From Succinatimonas hippei (lineage in GTDB: Bacteria; Pseudomonadota; Gammaproteobacteria; Enterobacterales; Succinivibrionaceae), in the NCBI GenBank assembly GCA_004557545.1, contig SFGV01000002.1, positions 1-64,000 on the forward strand: DNA of 64,000 nt, written 5' to 3'. How positions within the stretch are numbered: the first letter of the stretch is position 1; every line of letters begins with the position of its first letter. The position numbers and the translations under genes were made by a program. This document shows, piece after piece, positions 51,581 to 61,674 of the stretch. The notes beneath the pieces were generated by a model, which saw only the letters and a list, made by a program, of their open reading frames with translations, searched no databases and was not told where the DNA came from.

Positions 51581-51604
51581 AGGGGCGCAGGGGCGCAGGG
51601 GTGA
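51581..51604 (+). repeat. Three tandem 8-base repeats ahead of lolC/pheS
   Basis: AGGGGCGC, AGGGGCGC, AGGGGTGA in tandem, in the divergent lolC-pheS spacer. The third copy is imperfect. Function unknown; possibly slippage. Confidence 0.6.
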
Positions 51605-51676
51605 TGTATATGCGGGCGCTGTTTTCAAAAGCGTCTAAAAAAGCCATAATATCAGGATCACAAATTAGCAATAAAC

Positions 51677-51695
51677 GCGGGGCGCGGTGCCCCGC
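51677..51695 (+). other. Stem-loop in the pheS leader
   Basis: GCGGGGC/GCCCCGC with a five-base loop, 20 bases before pheS and without a U-run. I looked for a phenylalanine-rich leader peptide like enteric pheM and found none. Confidence 0.5.
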
Positions 51696-51714
51696 CCGAA
51701 AATGAGCACTAAAA

Positions 51715-52698
51715 ATGGATAAATTAGACGAAGCCAGGGACAGCGGCGTAAAGGCGGCCGCAGCCGCCCCGGATCTGCCATCTCTTGATGCCGTAAGGGT
51801 TGACTACCTTGGAAAGAAAGGTGTGTTTGCTGGCTTTATGCGTGAACTAGGCGCCCTTTCAAAAGAGGAACGCCCCGCGCGTGGCGCTGTTATAAATGCC
51901 GCCCGTCAGGCAGTGGTTGACGCCATAGAGTCACGCCGCGAGCAGATAGAGCGAAGCGATCTTGAGAAAAAACTCAGTTCAGAGACGGTTGACATCACTC
52001 TGCCAGGACGCCGTGACGCCGCGGGTTCCGTTCACCCGGTGAGCCGTACGGTGCGCCGTATCCGCGAACTTTTCGGATCCATGGGCTTTGATGTGGTAGG
52101 CGGTCCTGAAATTGAGGATGATTACCACAACTTTGACGCGTTAAATCTGCCGCCCAACCATCCGGCGCGCGCCTCGCATGATACCTTCATGCTGGAAAAC
52201 GGGCTTTTGCTGCGCTCCCAGACATCGTCAGTGCAGATCCGCTGCATGGAGGTTCAGAAGCCTCCTATAAGGATGATCGCCCCTGGCAGGGTTTACCGTA
52301 ATGACTACGATATGACCCACACACCGATGTTCCATCAGGTCGAAGGTCTGGTGGTCGATGAAAAGGTCTCTTTTTCCGATCTTAAGGGCGTGCTGCATAC
52401 TTTCCTGCTCAACTTCTTTGAAGAGGAGCTTGAGGTGCGTTTCCGTCCTTCTTATTTCCCTTTCACCGAGCCTTCAGCCGAGGCTGACTTGAGACGCAAG
52501 GGCGGCAAATGGCTTGAGGTGCTTGGGTGCGGTATGGTTCATCCCAATGTACTGAGAAACCTTGGAATTGATACTGACAAATACACCGGCTACGCGTTTG
52601 GCATGGGAATTGAGAGACTTACCATGCTGCGTTACGGCGTAAACGATCTGCGCGCGTTCTTTGAGAACGATCTGCGTTTCCTCAGGCAGTTTGCCTGA
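51715..52698 (+). CDS. pheS: Phenylalanine-tRNA ligase alpha subunit
   Basis: A 327-residue class-II synthetase subunit, identical in length to the enteric protein. The N-terminal coiled coil is followed by the catalytic core: motif 1 near [20 protein letters not shown] in part, motif 2 [17 protein letters not shown], and motif 3 [13 protein letters not shown] [15 protein letters not shown]. It forms an alpha2-beta2 enzyme with PheT, encoded 33 bases downstream. Confidence 0.97.
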   Translation: MDKLDEARDSGVKAAAAAPDLPSLDAVRVDYLGKKGVFAGFMRELGALSKEERPARGAVINAARQAVVDAIESRREQIERSDLEKKLSSETVDITLPGRRDAAGSVHPVSRTVRRIRELFGSMGFDVVGGPEIEDDYHNFDALNLPPNHPARASHDTFMLENGLLLRSQTSSVQIRCMEVQKPPIRMIAPGRVYRNDYDMTHTPMFHQVEGLVVDEKVSFSDLKGVLHTFLLNFFEEELEVRFRPSYFPFTEPSAEADLRRKGGKWLEVLGCGMVHPNVLRNLGIDTDKYTGYAFGMGIERLTMLRYGVNDLRAFFENDLRFLRQFA

Positions 52699-52731
52699 AT
52701 GCGGTCACAACGGATTTAGGAAGAGAAAAAC

Positions 52732-55110
52732 ATGCTTTTTAACAAGAGATGGGTCGACGAACTGGTCCCCAACAAGCTCAGCCCCGATGAGCTGTGCGAC
52801 CGCATAACCATGGCAGGCCTCGAGGTAGATACCGCGAGCGCCCCGTGCGGAAAATTTGAGAAGGTGGTGGTAGCCAAGGTTCTGGAGTGCGTGCCTCACC
52901 CTGATTCTGATCACATGCATCTTACAAAGGTGGACGCCGGTACAGGCGAGATATTGCAGATAGTCTGCGGCGCACCCAATGTGCGCGCCGGACTTAAAGT
53001 CTGCTGTGCGCTCATCGGCGGATGCGTCGGTGACATGAAGATGAAGAGCGCCAAACTGCGCGGGGTTGAGTCCTACGGTATGCTCTGCTCATATAAGGAG
53101 CTTGGCATGGCCGAGGAATCCGATGGCATTATCGAACTGCCTGATGATGCTCCAGTGGGTACTGATCTGCATGACTATCTCAAGCTTGATGACACGGTTG
53201 TTGACATCGACCTTACCACCAACCGCGCCGACTGCCTTGGCATCATGGGAATAGCCCGGGAGGTCGCGGTACTGACCGGCCAGAAACTCAAAGCCCCTGA
53301 GGTGGCAGACGCCAAAGTGTCAATTGATGACGCTGTAAGCGTAAAGGTTGATGACACCGTGAAATGCCCGCGTTATCTCTGCCGCGTCATAAGAGGCATA
53401 GATCAGAAGGCCAGAAGTCCTCTGTGGATGACCGAGCGTCTGCGTCGTTGCGGCATCCGCGCGATAAGCCCGGTTGTCGACGTCACAAATTATGTGATGC
53501 TCGAGTACAGCCAGCCTCTGCATTCTTTCGATTTGAGCCTTTTAAAAGGCGGAATAACCGTAAGAATGGCCACAGAAGGTGAGGAGCTCACCGTGCTCTC
53601 TGGCGAGAAGCTCAAGCTCAAATCCAATACCCTGCTTGTCTGCGATGATGAGGGACCTGCGGCTCTTGCCGGAATTTTTGGCGGTGAGAAATCGGGAATA
53701 AACGAGAATACCACCGACGTGCTGCTCGAAAGCGCGTTCTTCACCCCTGACGCCATCAAGGGCAGAGCCAGAGAATACGGACTTGATACCGAGGCTGCGC
53801 GTCGTTTTGAAAGAGGCGTTGATTACGCGGGGCAGAAGCGCGCCATTGAGCGCGCAACCGATCTTATTCTTGAGATCGCAGGTGGCAAAGCTGGTCCTGT
53901 TACCGAGGCCGTGAGCAAAGACGATTTGCCTTCCTCAAAGAGCATTCATCTGCGCTATGAGAAGCTTGAGCGCGTGCTCGGAGAGCGCATCGATCATGAC
54001 ACAGTGTTCGATATTCTCGACCGCCTTGAGCTCAGCCCTGTGAGAAAAGATGACGGCATTGACTGTGTGTCACCGTCCTTCCGCTTTGACATAGCCATTG
54101 AAGAGGATCTCATCGAGGAGGTGGCGAGAATTTACGGGTATGACTCCATACCGGCCACATCCCAGATAGCCGCTCTTACCATGAAGGCCTGCCGTGAGGA
54201 GGACGTGGAGGACTATGAGATAAAACAGTCTCTGGTCTCACGCGGCTACAGTGAGGCGATAACCTATTCATTCACCCATCCGGACTGGCTCAAGGTATTC
54301 AATGACGTTAGCCCGCTGATGCTTACATCGCCTATCTCACCTGAGCTCTCGGCGATGCGCACCACTCTGCTCGCCGCGCTTTGCGAGGCGGCCAAGTACA
54401 ATCTGAACCGCCAGCAGAAACGGGTGCGCCTGTTTGAGCAGGGACTTCGTTACATCAAGGACGAGTGCGCCGAGAACGGAGTGCTTCAGGAGCCTATGGT
54501 CGCCGGAGTCGCGGCCGGTGAGCGCTATGACGAGACCTGGGGCATCAGGGAGAAGAGCGTAGACTTCTTTGACATTAAGGGTGATGTCGAGCAACTTATC
54601 TCCGTAACATCAGATCCTGACGCTTTTGAGTTCAGACGCACTGACGAGCGCGCCTTGCATCCGGGGCAGGGGGCCGATATTTACAAAAACGGCGTAAAGG
54701 TCGGCTTCGTCGGCATGCTCCATCCGCTCGCGCAAAAGAAGCTTGGAATAAAAGGTCATGTAGGTGTCTTTGAAATCAAACGTGAGGCTTTAGCCTCTCG
54801 CGTGGTTCCGCAGTACAAGCCGCTTACCAAGTTCCCTTCGGTCCGCCGCGATTTCGCGTTCGTGATCTCAAAGAGCGTAAGCGTAAGCGATCTGCTCTCA
54901 TTGATCCGTAAGTCATGCGGAAAACTGCTTGAGAACGTTCTGGTTTTCGACGTCTTTGAGGATGAGAAGCTGGGCGACAGCCGCAGCGTTGCTCTTGGCG
55001 TGGTGTTGCGCGACCCTGAGCGTACGCTTGAAGACGCGCAGGTTGACGCCATAGCAGGCTCAATCGTCAAAGAAGCGTCCGAGAAGCTCGGCGCTTCCTT
55101 ACGTTCATAA
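52732..55110 (+). CDS. pheT: Phenylalanine-tRNA ligase beta subunit
   Basis: A 792-residue subunit (enteric 795). The order is tRNA-binding EMAP domain (about 40-150, VVVAKVLECVPHPDSD), B3/B4 editing domain, B5, the pseudo-catalytic core (EEVARIYGYD) and a C-terminal FDX-ACB anticodon-binding domain (KFPSVRRDFAFV). AGGAAGAG precedes the ATG. An ihfA gene often follows pheT in relatives; here xseB follows. Confidence 0.97.
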   Translation: MLFNKRWVDELVPNKLSPDELCDRITMAGLEVDTASAPCGKFEKVVVAKVLECVPHPDSDHMHLTKVDAGTGEILQIVCGAPNVRAGLKVCCALIGGCVGDMKMKSAKLRGVESYGMLCSYKELGMAEESDGIIELPDDAPVGTDLHDYLKLDDTVVDIDLTTNRADCLGIMGIAREVAVLTGQKLKAPEVADAKVSIDDAVSVKVDDTVKCPRYLCRVIRGIDQKARSPLWMTERLRRCGIRAISPVVDVTNYVMLEYSQPLHSFDLSLLKGGITVRMATEGEELTVLSGEKLKLKSNTLLVCDDEGPAALAGIFGGEKSGINENTTDVLLESAFFTPDAIKGRAREYGLDTEAARRFERGVDYAGQKRAIERATDLILEIAGGKAGPVTEAVSKDDLPSSKSIHLRYEKLERVLGERIDHDTVFDILDRLELSPVRKDDGIDCVSPSFRFDIAIEEDLIEEVARIYGYDSIPATSQIAALTMKACREEDVEDYEIKQSLVSRGYSEAITYSFTHPDWLKVFNDVSPLMLTSPISPELSAMRTTLLAALCEAAKYNLNRQQKRVRLFEQGLRYIKDECAENGVLQEPMVAGVAAGERYDETWGIREKSVDFFDIKGDVEQLISVTSDPDAFEFRRTDERALHPGQGADIYKNGVKVGFVGMLHPLAQKKLGIKGHVGVFEIKREALASRVVPQYKPLTKFPSVRRDFAFVISKSVSVSDLLSLIRKSCGKLLENVLVFDVFEDEKLGDSRSVALGVVLRDPERTLEDAQVDAIAGSIVKEASEKLGASLRS

Positions 55111-55120
55111 AAAACTCTGT

Positions 55121-55141
55121 CTCCGCGGATTTTCCGCGGAG
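55121..55141 (+). other. Stem-loop between pheT and xseB
   Basis: CTCCGCGGA/TCCGCGGAG with a TTT loop and no U-run. It probably separates pheST from xseB-ispA-dxs or stabilises an mRNA end. Confidence 0.6.
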
Positions 55142-55161
55142 GCTTGTCATGGAGGCATATT

Positions 55162-55452
55162 TTGACATCTGCCAAACCATCCGGAGAAAAAACGCTTGAC
55201 GAGCTCATTAGAGATCTTGAGTCTCAGGTGGACAGATTAGAGGAAGGCAAACTTACCGTCGATGAGTCGATAAAAGCCTACATGGAAGGCATGAACACCG
55301 CGATCAAATGCAAGTCCATGCTCGACGCGATGAATCAGAAGGTCACCCTGGCGAGGGAAAAGGCGCGCAGAGCCATGGAGGACGTGAAAGTCCAGAATGA
55401 TTCTGATAACGCTGATCCACAGAGTGAACAGGATGATGAGGTGCCATGGTGA
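55162..55452 (+). CDS. xseB: Exodeoxyribonuclease VII small subunit
   Basis: A 96-residue helical subunit of exonuclease VII with the family pattern LDELIRDLESQVDRLEEG and LTVDESIKAYMEG, given here as two blocks. The start is an unusual TTG at 55162, chosen because GGAGG lies exactly six bases upstream. The acidic C-terminus is disordered. It overlaps ispA by seven bases; xseB-ispA-dxs is the classic order. xseA is not in the window. Confidence 0.92.
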   Translation: MTSAKPSGEKTLDELIRDLESQVDRLEEGKLTVDESIKAYMEGMNTAIKCKSMLDAMNQKVTLAREKARRAMEDVKVQNDSDNADPQSEQDDEVPW

Positions 55453-56342
55453 GCCTCTCCCTGTCTGAGTTCGCGTCGTACGCAAATAAGCGTGTGACCT
55501 CCTTCATGCGCTCATATGTTAGCTCTCTTGATGATGATGTCCCATCGCTCAAGCAGGGGCTTGAATACGCGCTGCTTATAGGCGGTAAACGCGCCCGCCC
55601 GCTTCTGGTCTACGCAACCGGCAGACTTTTTAATACTGATGACAAACTTCTGGATCACCCGGCAGCCGCGGTTGAGTGCGTCCATTCCTATTCTCTTGTG
55701 CATGATGACATGCCGGAGATGGACAATGACACCCTAAGGCGCGGTAACCCAACGGTACACGTGAAGTTCGGTCAGGCCGGAGCTCTTCTTATCGGCGACA
55801 CCCTTCAGGCACTGGCTTTTCAAATTCTCTCCGATCCTGCCTCGGGAATAGATCCGGCGTCCTGCGTGAAGCTCATAAACCTGCTTTCACACGGCGCAGG
55901 TTATGAAGGCATGTGCGGCGGACAGCAGCTTGACCTTGAGGCCGAGCATAAACACCTCGCGCTTGAACCATTAAAGCTGCTTCATTCAAAGAAAACCGGA
56001 GCACTCATCCGCGCCTCGGTTCTCATGGGCGCAAGATGCGGGGGAGAGCGGGATCCGGAGGTCTGGAAAGTCCTTGATAAATATTCACGCCTCGTAGGCC
56101 TGGCCTTCCAGATCTGGGATGATGTCATGGATGTGACTGAGGACAGCGCTACTTTAGGCAAGAACGCGGGTTCGGATCTCAAAGAGGAGAAAAGCACCTA
56201 TCCTTCCCTGATGGGAGTTGATGAAGCCGTGCGTTACGCCAAAAAGACCGCGTCTGAGGCTAAGGACGCTCTTTTGTCAATAAAAGGGGATACTTCAATC
56301 CTGATGCAGTTTGCCGATTTTACAGTCAGCAGGGATCATTAA
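55446..56342 (+). CDS. ispA: Farnesyl diphosphate synthase
   Basis: A 298-residue prenyltransferase making FPP from IPP and DMAPP. The first Asp-rich motif is DDMPEMD (from D87) followed by LRRG; the second is DDVMD (D225-D229). GGKRARP binds the diphosphate. Length matches enteric IspA (299). GAGG precedes the ATG inside xseB. Confidence 0.96.
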   Translation: MVSLSLSEFASYANKRVTSFMRSYVSSLDDDVPSLKQGLEYALLIGGKRARPLLVYATGRLFNTDDKLLDHPAAAVECVHSYSLVHDDMPEMDNDTLRRGNPTVHVKFGQAGALLIGDTLQALAFQILSDPASGIDPASCVKLINLLSHGAGYEGMCGGQQLDLEAEHKHLALEPLKLLHSKKTGALIRASVLMGARCGGERDPEVWKVLDKYSRLVGLAFQIWDDVMDVTEDSATLGKNAGSDLKEEKSTYPSLMGVDEAVRYAKKTASEAKDALLSIKGDTSILMQFADFTVSRDH

Positions 56343-56346
56343 AGCA

Positions 56347-58203
56347 ATGGGAAAGCTGCTAGACAGTATTAACAGTCCTGAGGATTTGAGAAAGCTCAGC
56401 GAGAGCGAACTGCCCCAACTGTGCTCTGAGCTTCGCGAGTATCTTATCGATACTATAAGCAAGACCGCAGGTCACCTCGCGTCAGGGCTGGCGACAGTTG
56501 AGCTTGCCGTTGCCATTCACTATGTTTTTAACACACCTGATGACAAGCTTGTGTGGGACGTCGGGCATCAGGCCTACCCGCACAAGATCCTCACCGGTCA
56601 CCGCGAGGAGCTCAAGACCATACGCAAGAAAAACGGTCTTCACGCTTTTATCTGGCGCGGAGAGACCCCGTATGATCTTATAAGCACCGGTCACGCCTCA
56701 ACCTCAATAGGCTCGGCTCTGGGACTTGCGGTGGCGCAAAAACGTCTGGGCCTTTCAAACGAGACTGTCGCGGTAATAGGTGACGGCGCGCTTTCAGGAG
56801 GCGCCGCCTATGAGGCCCTAAACAACGCCGGAGAGATGAAGGATCTCAACATGCTGGTGATCCTCAATGACAACGAAATGTCCATCTCACACAATGTAGG
56901 CGCGGTTGCCAGAAGGCTTACGACAATTCTCACTAATCCTCACTATGTGAAGCTTATGAAGGGCGGGCAGCAGGTATTAAAAAAGCTTCCGGCCATTCAC
57001 GAGCTGGCGTTGCGCGCTCAGGAGCATGTCAAGGGTATGGTGATGCCCGGAACGCTTTTTGAGGAGCTGGGGTTTAACTACTCAGGTCCCGTGGACGGAC
57101 ATGACGTGCTCGGGCTTATAGCCATTCTGAGAAATCTCAAGGCTATAGGCGGACTGCAGTTTTTGCATGTATTTACAAAAAAAGGCAAAGGCTATCCGCC
57201 CGCCGAGGCTGATCCCATCGGCTATCACGGCGTGCCGGTATTCGATCCTGATCATGGCATAGAGGATATCAAAACCTCTCAAAAGACCTTCTCGGCGCAG
57301 TTTGGACGCTGGCTTTGTGACCGTGCGGAAATTGATCCCAGGCTCGCGGCTATAACACCGGCAATGAGGGTGGGCTCAGGAATGAGCAATTTTGCTGCGC
57401 GCTTTCCTGACAAGTTCTATGACGTTGGAATAGCCGAACAGCACGCCATGATTTTCGCGTCGGGTCTCGCGGCCGGTGGACTTCACCCGGTGGTGAATAT
57501 ATACAGCACCTTCCTGCAACGCGCCTATGACGGAATAATTCATGATTTCGCGCTTCAGGATCTGACCGCGATGCTGGTGGTAGACCGCGGCGGAATTGTA
57601 GGTCCTGACGGCCCGTCGCATCAGGGCTGTTTTGACATAGCCTACATGCGTACCGTTCCCAATCTCGTCATCATGGCGCCATCAAGCCTTGATGAGGAGT
57701 ACCTGATGTTAAACACAGGCTACGCCTGTGCTCACCCCTGTGTCGTCCGTTTCCCAAGAGCCGAGGGGACTGAATCCGGGAGGAAAATCGGAGCGGATGA
57801 AACCATAAAAATTGGCAAGGCCAGGGTGCTTAGCGACCGCGGGGGAGATCTGGCGATCGCCGCGTTCGGCCCTGTCGCGTTATCACTTGAAAAACCATGC
57901 TCGGAGCTTGGAATTACGCTTGCTGACATGCGTTTTATCAAGCCGCTTGACTATGATTTTCTCGATCAGGTGGGCAAACGCTGCAGGGTACTGCTTACTG
58001 TCGAGGAAGGGGCACGCGAGGGCGGCATTGGCGAGGAGATCGCGAGCTATTTTGAGGAAAAAGGCTACCGTTGCCGCGTGCTGTGCGCGGGCATACCAGA
58101 TCGTTTCATCATGGAAGACACACGCGCCTCAATCCTGAAGGAACTCAAACTCGACGCTGATGGAATAATCGAAAGATTAAAGCCCTGGCTTAGGGAATAT
58201 TGA
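56347..58203 (+). CDS. dxs: 1-deoxy-D-xylulose-5-phosphate synthase
   Basis: A 618-residue thiamine-diphosphate enzyme, first step of the MEP isoprenoid pathway (enteric 620). Visible are the YVFNTPDDKLVWDVGHQAYPHK region in part (WDVGHQ), the ThDP motif GDGALSGG, the catalytic Glu in DVGIAEQHA, and DRGGIVGPDGPSHQG. Start is ATG 56347, four bases after ispA; an in-frame ATG inside ispA is not family-like. It completes xseB-ispA-dxs. Confidence 0.97.
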   Translation: MGKLLDSINSPEDLRKLSESELPQLCSELREYLIDTISKTAGHLASGLATVELAVAIHYVFNTPDDKLVWDVGHQAYPHKILTGHREELKTIRKKNGLHAFIWRGETPYDLISTGHASTSIGSALGLAVAQKRLGLSNETVAVIGDGALSGGAAYEALNNAGEMKDLNMLVILNDNEMSISHNVGAVARRLTTILTNPHYVKLMKGGQQVLKKLPAIHELALRAQEHVKGMVMPGTLFEELGFNYSGPVDGHDVLGLIAILRNLKAIGGLQFLHVFTKKGKGYPPAEADPIGYHGVPVFDPDHGIEDIKTSQKTFSAQFGRWLCDRAEIDPRLAAITPAMRVGSGMSNFAARFPDKFYDVGIAEQHAMIFASGLAAGGLHPVVNIYSTFLQRAYDGIIHDFALQDLTAMLVVDRGGIVGPDGPSHQGCFDIAYMRTVPNLVIMAPSSLDEEYLMLNTGYACAHPCVVRFPRAEGTESGRKIGADETIKIGKARVLSDRGGDLAIAAFGPVALSLEKPCSELGITLADMRFIKPLDYDFLDQVGKRCRVLLTVEEGAREGGIGEEIASYFEEKGYRCRVLCAGIPDRFIMEDTRASILKELKLDADGIIERLKPWLREY

Positions 58204-58258
58204 AATTATTAACAGCGTGCCTGAAAGATGGCGCGCGTAAAACACAGGGAGCTTAATA

Positions 58259-58747
58259 ATGCCTTCGTTTGATATCGTCTCCAGGATCAAGAAAGATGAG
58301 GTGCAAAACGCGGTGGACAACGCCTCGCGCGAGCTGCAGGGACGCTATGACTTCCGCGGCACCGAGTCATCGTACAAACTTTCAAAGGAAGATCTGCAGA
58401 TCAAACTTGACGCTCCTGAGGAGTTTCAAATCCAGCAGATGGACGAGATCCTGAGAACCAAGCTTGCCAAACGCGGAATTGAGGCCGGATCAGCCGAATT
58501 CTCTGCCGTTACAAGATCAGGCAAGCGCTCGATCCAGACTGTCTCCTTCAAGCAGGGAATAGACAGAGAGCTTGCAAAGAAAATCATAAAACTGATCAAG
58601 GACGCCAAAATAAAGGTTGATCCAAAGATGGATGGTGACACGGTGCGTGTCTCAGGGAAAAAACGCGATGATCTGCAGGCTGCGATAGCGCTGGTGCGCG
58701 GCGCGGACTTTGAGCAGCCGCTTCAGTTTGAGAATTTCAGGGACTGA
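58259..58747 (+). CDS. yajQ: YajQ-family nucleotide-binding protein
   Basis: A 162-residue UPF0234 protein with two ferredoxin-like halves: PSFDIVSRIK at the start, ELQGRYDFRGTE, and VRVSGKKRDDLQ near the end. YajQ homologues bind nucleotides, and a Xanthomonas member is a c-di-GMP effector; which applies here is unknown. GGGAGC precedes the ATG. It ends eight bases before the AmpG-like gene. Confidence 0.93.
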   Translation: MPSFDIVSRIKKDEVQNAVDNASRELQGRYDFRGTESSYKLSKEDLQIKLDAPEEFQIQQMDEILRTKLAKRGIEAGSAEFSAVTRSGKRSIQTVSFKQGIDRELAKKIIKLIKDAKIKVDPKMDGDTVRVSGKKRDDLQAAIALVRGADFEQPLQFENFRD

Positions 58748-58754
58748 TGCCCCG

Positions 58755-60014
58755 ATGGGGGACGGTTTAAGGAAATTCTCCGCCTCGGTTTTCTCACCGA
58801 GAATGGGAATGTGCATAGTGCTCGGCTTCTCCTCGGGCATGCCTCTTTACGTTCTCATAACCCTGCTTTCGGCTTTTCTAAGAAAGCAGGGAGCCGATCT
58901 GAGCGTGATCGGCTTCTTCTCCCTGGTAATGATCCCGTATACCTGGAAGTTTGCCTGGGCTCCGCTCCTTGACCGTTTTGAGATTTTTGGGCTTGGGCGC
59001 AGACGCGGCTGGATCCTCGCAACCCAGATCCTGCTGATGCTGAGCATTGCCATGATGGGCTTTTGCGGAGCGCATTTTCTTGCGGCGGCATGGCTTGCTC
59101 TGGCCGTGGCGGTGTGCTCCGCGACTCAGGACATCGCGATTGACGCGATGCGCCGCGAGTTTTTAAGCGACAGCGAAATGGGACTTGGCAATTCGCTATT
59201 TGTAAATGCCTATCGTATAGCCGGTCTGGTTCCCGGGGGCTTGTCGCTGATAATTGCCCAGTTTCTGCCCTGGGAGGCGGTATTTGTACTAACCGCGCTC
59301 TGCCTGCTCCCCGGGTTTCTCATAACCCTCAGGGCAAAAGAAAAGAAGACTGCGCTTGCCCCGAGGACGCTGAAAGCGGCTGTGGTTGAGCCATGGCGTG
59401 ATTTCATAGGCCGTAACGGGCTATCGCACGCACTTTTAATCATTGCCTTTGTGTTTTTTTATAAACTGGGGGATTCGATGGCAACGGCTCTGGCCACCCC
59501 TTTTTATATTGATCTCGGATACGACCTTGCGACCATAGGGATCATCGCGAAAAATGTCGGGCTGTGGTCAACGGTGGCAGGCGGGATCCTGGGCGGGCTT
59601 TTTATGCTCAGAATAGGGATCAGTAGGGCGCTGTGGGTCTTCGGGGCGGGACAGATGGTTACCATAGCCGCTCTGGCCATTCTCGCGCACGCAGGTAAAA
59701 GCGGAATACCTTCGTTATGGCTTTTCTCGTTTGCCGTGGGCGCCGAGGCGCTAGGATCAGGGCTTGGTACCGCCGCCTTCGTATCCTATATAGCCTCGAT
59801 AACAAATCCTGAGTACACGGCAACCCAGTTTGCCATTCTTACCTCACTCTCAGCGGTTCCCCGCACCTTCTGCAATGCAATGACCGGGATCCTGATAAAT
59901 CATCTTGGATGGGAAAATTTCTTTATTCTCTGCGTGATCCTTGCGATCCCTGGGATGGCGCTGCTCATCTGGATAGCTCCTTTTAAGGGTGAACCCAAAA
60001 CCGAAATTCCATAA
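58755..60014 (+). CDS. AmpG-like muropeptide permease (MFS)
   Basis: A 419-residue transporter with about 12 membrane segments and clear AmpG-type blocks: LGFSSGMPL, IGFFSLVMIPYTWKF, GRRRGWILATQ, CSATQDIAIDA, YKLGDS and TATQFAILTSLSAVPR. AmpG imports anhydro-muropeptides for cell-wall recycling. It lacks the two extra C-terminal segments of enteric AmpG (491 residues). Start at ATG 58755 is the first in-frame ATG but its ribosome-binding site is poor; TTG at 58728 is an alternative inside yajQ. Confidence 0.82.
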   Translation: MGDGLRKFSASVFSPRMGMCIVLGFSSGMPLYVLITLLSAFLRKQGADLSVIGFFSLVMIPYTWKFAWAPLLDRFEIFGLGRRRGWILATQILLMLSIAMMGFCGAHFLAAAWLALAVAVCSATQDIAIDAMRREFLSDSEMGLGNSLFVNAYRIAGLVPGGLSLIIAQFLPWEAVFVLTALCLLPGFLITLRAKEKKTALAPRTLKAAVVEPWRDFIGRNGLSHALLIIAFVFFYKLGDSMATALATPFYIDLGYDLATIGIIAKNVGLWSTVAGGILGGLFMLRIGISRALWVFGAGQMVTIAALAILAHAGKSGIPSLWLFSFAVGAEALGSGLGTAAFVSYIASITNPEYTATQFAILTSLSAVPRTFCNAMTGILINHLGWENFFILCVILAIPGMALLIWIAPFKGEPKTEIP

Positions 60015-60192
60015 ACCTCCCTCGGCGGAAGCTGAACTTCTAAAAAAAATTTCTAATCCCGCGCAATCGCGCTTCTGATGGGTTGAAGATCCTGATTTTC
60101 TGACATTTCAGGATAAAAACACAATTTCCCGTATCCAGGATTTGCCAATATTCTTTACATCGCTTATACACGGTCATATCAGCATTCTGTGA

Positions 60193-60290
60193 TAAAATTT
60201 AGCGGGTGCAAAAGTGCCCTGAGATCACGCATTAGATTAAAACAGCGTGCGCTCACGTGCCGCACCCTATGGGGCATCGATGCCCCGGGC
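60193..60290 (+). promoter_or_regulatory. nqr operon promoter -10 and structured leader RNA
   Basis: A -10-like TAAAAT lies at 60193-60198. Downstream, GGGTGC (60204-60209) can pair with GCACCC (60262-60267), enclosing a helix TGAG..CACGC / GCGTG..CTCA (60220-60230 with 60245-60255, 2x2 internal loop). A separate palindromic hairpin GGGGCAT-CG-ATGCCCC (60271-60286) follows, then GGGCATTTT. The 300-base gap before nqrA holds no gene. Confidence 0.5.
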
Positions 60291-60314
60291 ATTTTAAAAT
60301 TGGAATCGTCACCT

Positions 60315-61670
60315 ATGATCAAAATCAAAAAAGGATTGGATCTGCCTATCGGTGGCAAGCCTAAACAGGTCATCAGTGAAGGACCGGCGGTCAAGACTGT
60401 CGGGCTTATGGGTCCTGACTATCAGGGTCTGCGTCCTTCGATGGCTGTTGAAGCCGGCCAGCAGGTCAAAAAAGGTCAGGTCCTCTTTGAAGACAAGAAG
60501 AATCCTGGTGTACGCTTCACCGCTCCCTGCGCCGGTACTGTAAAGGCAGTAACCCGCGGTGTGCGCCGCGTATTTCAGAATGTTGTCATTCAGGTAGACC
60601 CTGACGGTGAGAGTGTGGAGTTCCGCAAGACTCCTTCTGACAAACTGTCAGAGCTTTCATCAAAAGACGTCACCGACGAGCTCATCGAATCGGGCATGTG
60701 GGTCGCCTTCCGTACCCGTCCGTTCGACAAGAGCCCTAAAGTCGGCACTCTGCCGCACTCCATTTTCGTCACCGCCATGGACACAAATCCGCTGGCCCCT
60801 GACGCCAAAGTGGTTATCGACTCGCAGAAGGATGCCTTCAAAGACGGCCTTACAGTCTTAAGCCGCATAGGTGAGATGCCTGTCTACGTCTGCAAAGGCG
60901 CTGACGAACTCCCGGTACCTCAGGCCTCCAACATCAAGGTTGAGACCTTTGTCGGACCGCATCCTGCCGGACTTGCCGGAACCCACATTCATTATCTTGA
61001 TCCGGTCAGCGAGACCAAGACCGTGTGGTACATCGGCTATCAGGACGTGATCGCCATCGGCCATCTCTTCACCGAGGGTGAGTATTACAACCGCCGCGTT
61101 GTTTCAATCGGCGGCCCGCTCGCCAAGAATCCGCGCCTGATCTCAACCGTTCAGGGCGCCAACGTTGATGAGCTGGTTACTGGTGAGTACAACGAGTCAA
61201 AGCAGGGCGTGCGCGTGATCTCCGGTACCGTGCTTTACGGCAACAAGGTCGAGGCTCCGTTCAATTTCCTGGGACGTTTCCATTACGGTATAGCTTTCCT
61301 TGAGGAAGGCAACCAGAATGAATTCTTCCTTAAGAACTGGATGGGAATCGGCGCTCACCGTCATTCCGTTACCCGCGCGTTCCTCTCAGGCTTTATTCAT
61401 CCGTCCGAGTACACCTTCAATACTGCTTTAAACGGCGGTCCGCGTCCGATCCTCCCGATCGGTACTTATGAGAAGGTGATGCCTCAGGACGTCGAGGCGA
61501 CCATGCTGATGCGCGCCATCGACATGAACGACACTGATCAGGCTGTTCTCTTAGGTATATTGGAGCTCTCTGAGGAAGATGTGGCTCTGTGCACCTATGT
61601 CTGCCCGGGCAAGATCGATTACGGTCCGCTCCTTCGCAGAAGCCTGACCAAGATCGAAGTGGAGGGCTAA
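60315..61670 (+). CDS. nqrA: Na+-translocating NADH:quinone reductase subunit A
   Basis: A 451-residue peripheral cytoplasmic subunit of the NQR complex. The start [16 protein letters not shown] and the blocks [18 protein letters not shown] and [13 protein letters not shown] are diagnostic. TTGGAA lies before ATG 60315; the open frame extends 42 codons upstream without similarity. It is the first gene of nqrABCD(EF); the remainder lies past the window edge. Confidence 0.96.
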   Translation: MIKIKKGLDLPIGGKPKQVISEGPAVKTVGLMGPDYQGLRPSMAVEAGQQVKKGQVLFEDKKNPGVRFTAPCAGTVKAVTRGVRRVFQNVVIQVDPDGESVEFRKTPSDKLSELSSKDVTDELIESGMWVAFRTRPFDKSPKVGTLPHSIFVTAMDTNPLAPDAKVVIDSQKDAFKDGLTVLSRIGEMPVYVCKGADELPVPQASNIKVETFVGPHPAGLAGTHIHYLDPVSETKTVWYIGYQDVIAIGHLFTEGEYYNRRVVSIGGPLAKNPRLISTVQGANVDELVTGEYNESKQGVRVISGTVLYGNKVEAPFNFLGRFHYGIAFLEEGNQNEFFLKNWMGIGAHRHSVTRAFLSGFIHPSEYTFNTALNGGPRPILPIGTYEKVMPQDVEATMLMRAIDMNDTDQAVLLGILELSEEDVALCTYVCPGKIDYGPLLRRSLTKIEVEG

Positions 61671-61674
61671 TAGA

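Noticed and set aside
51545..51714. A pheM-like Phe attenuator ahead of pheST
   Set aside because: A short frame exists here, but it contains only one Phe and the stem lacks a U-run.
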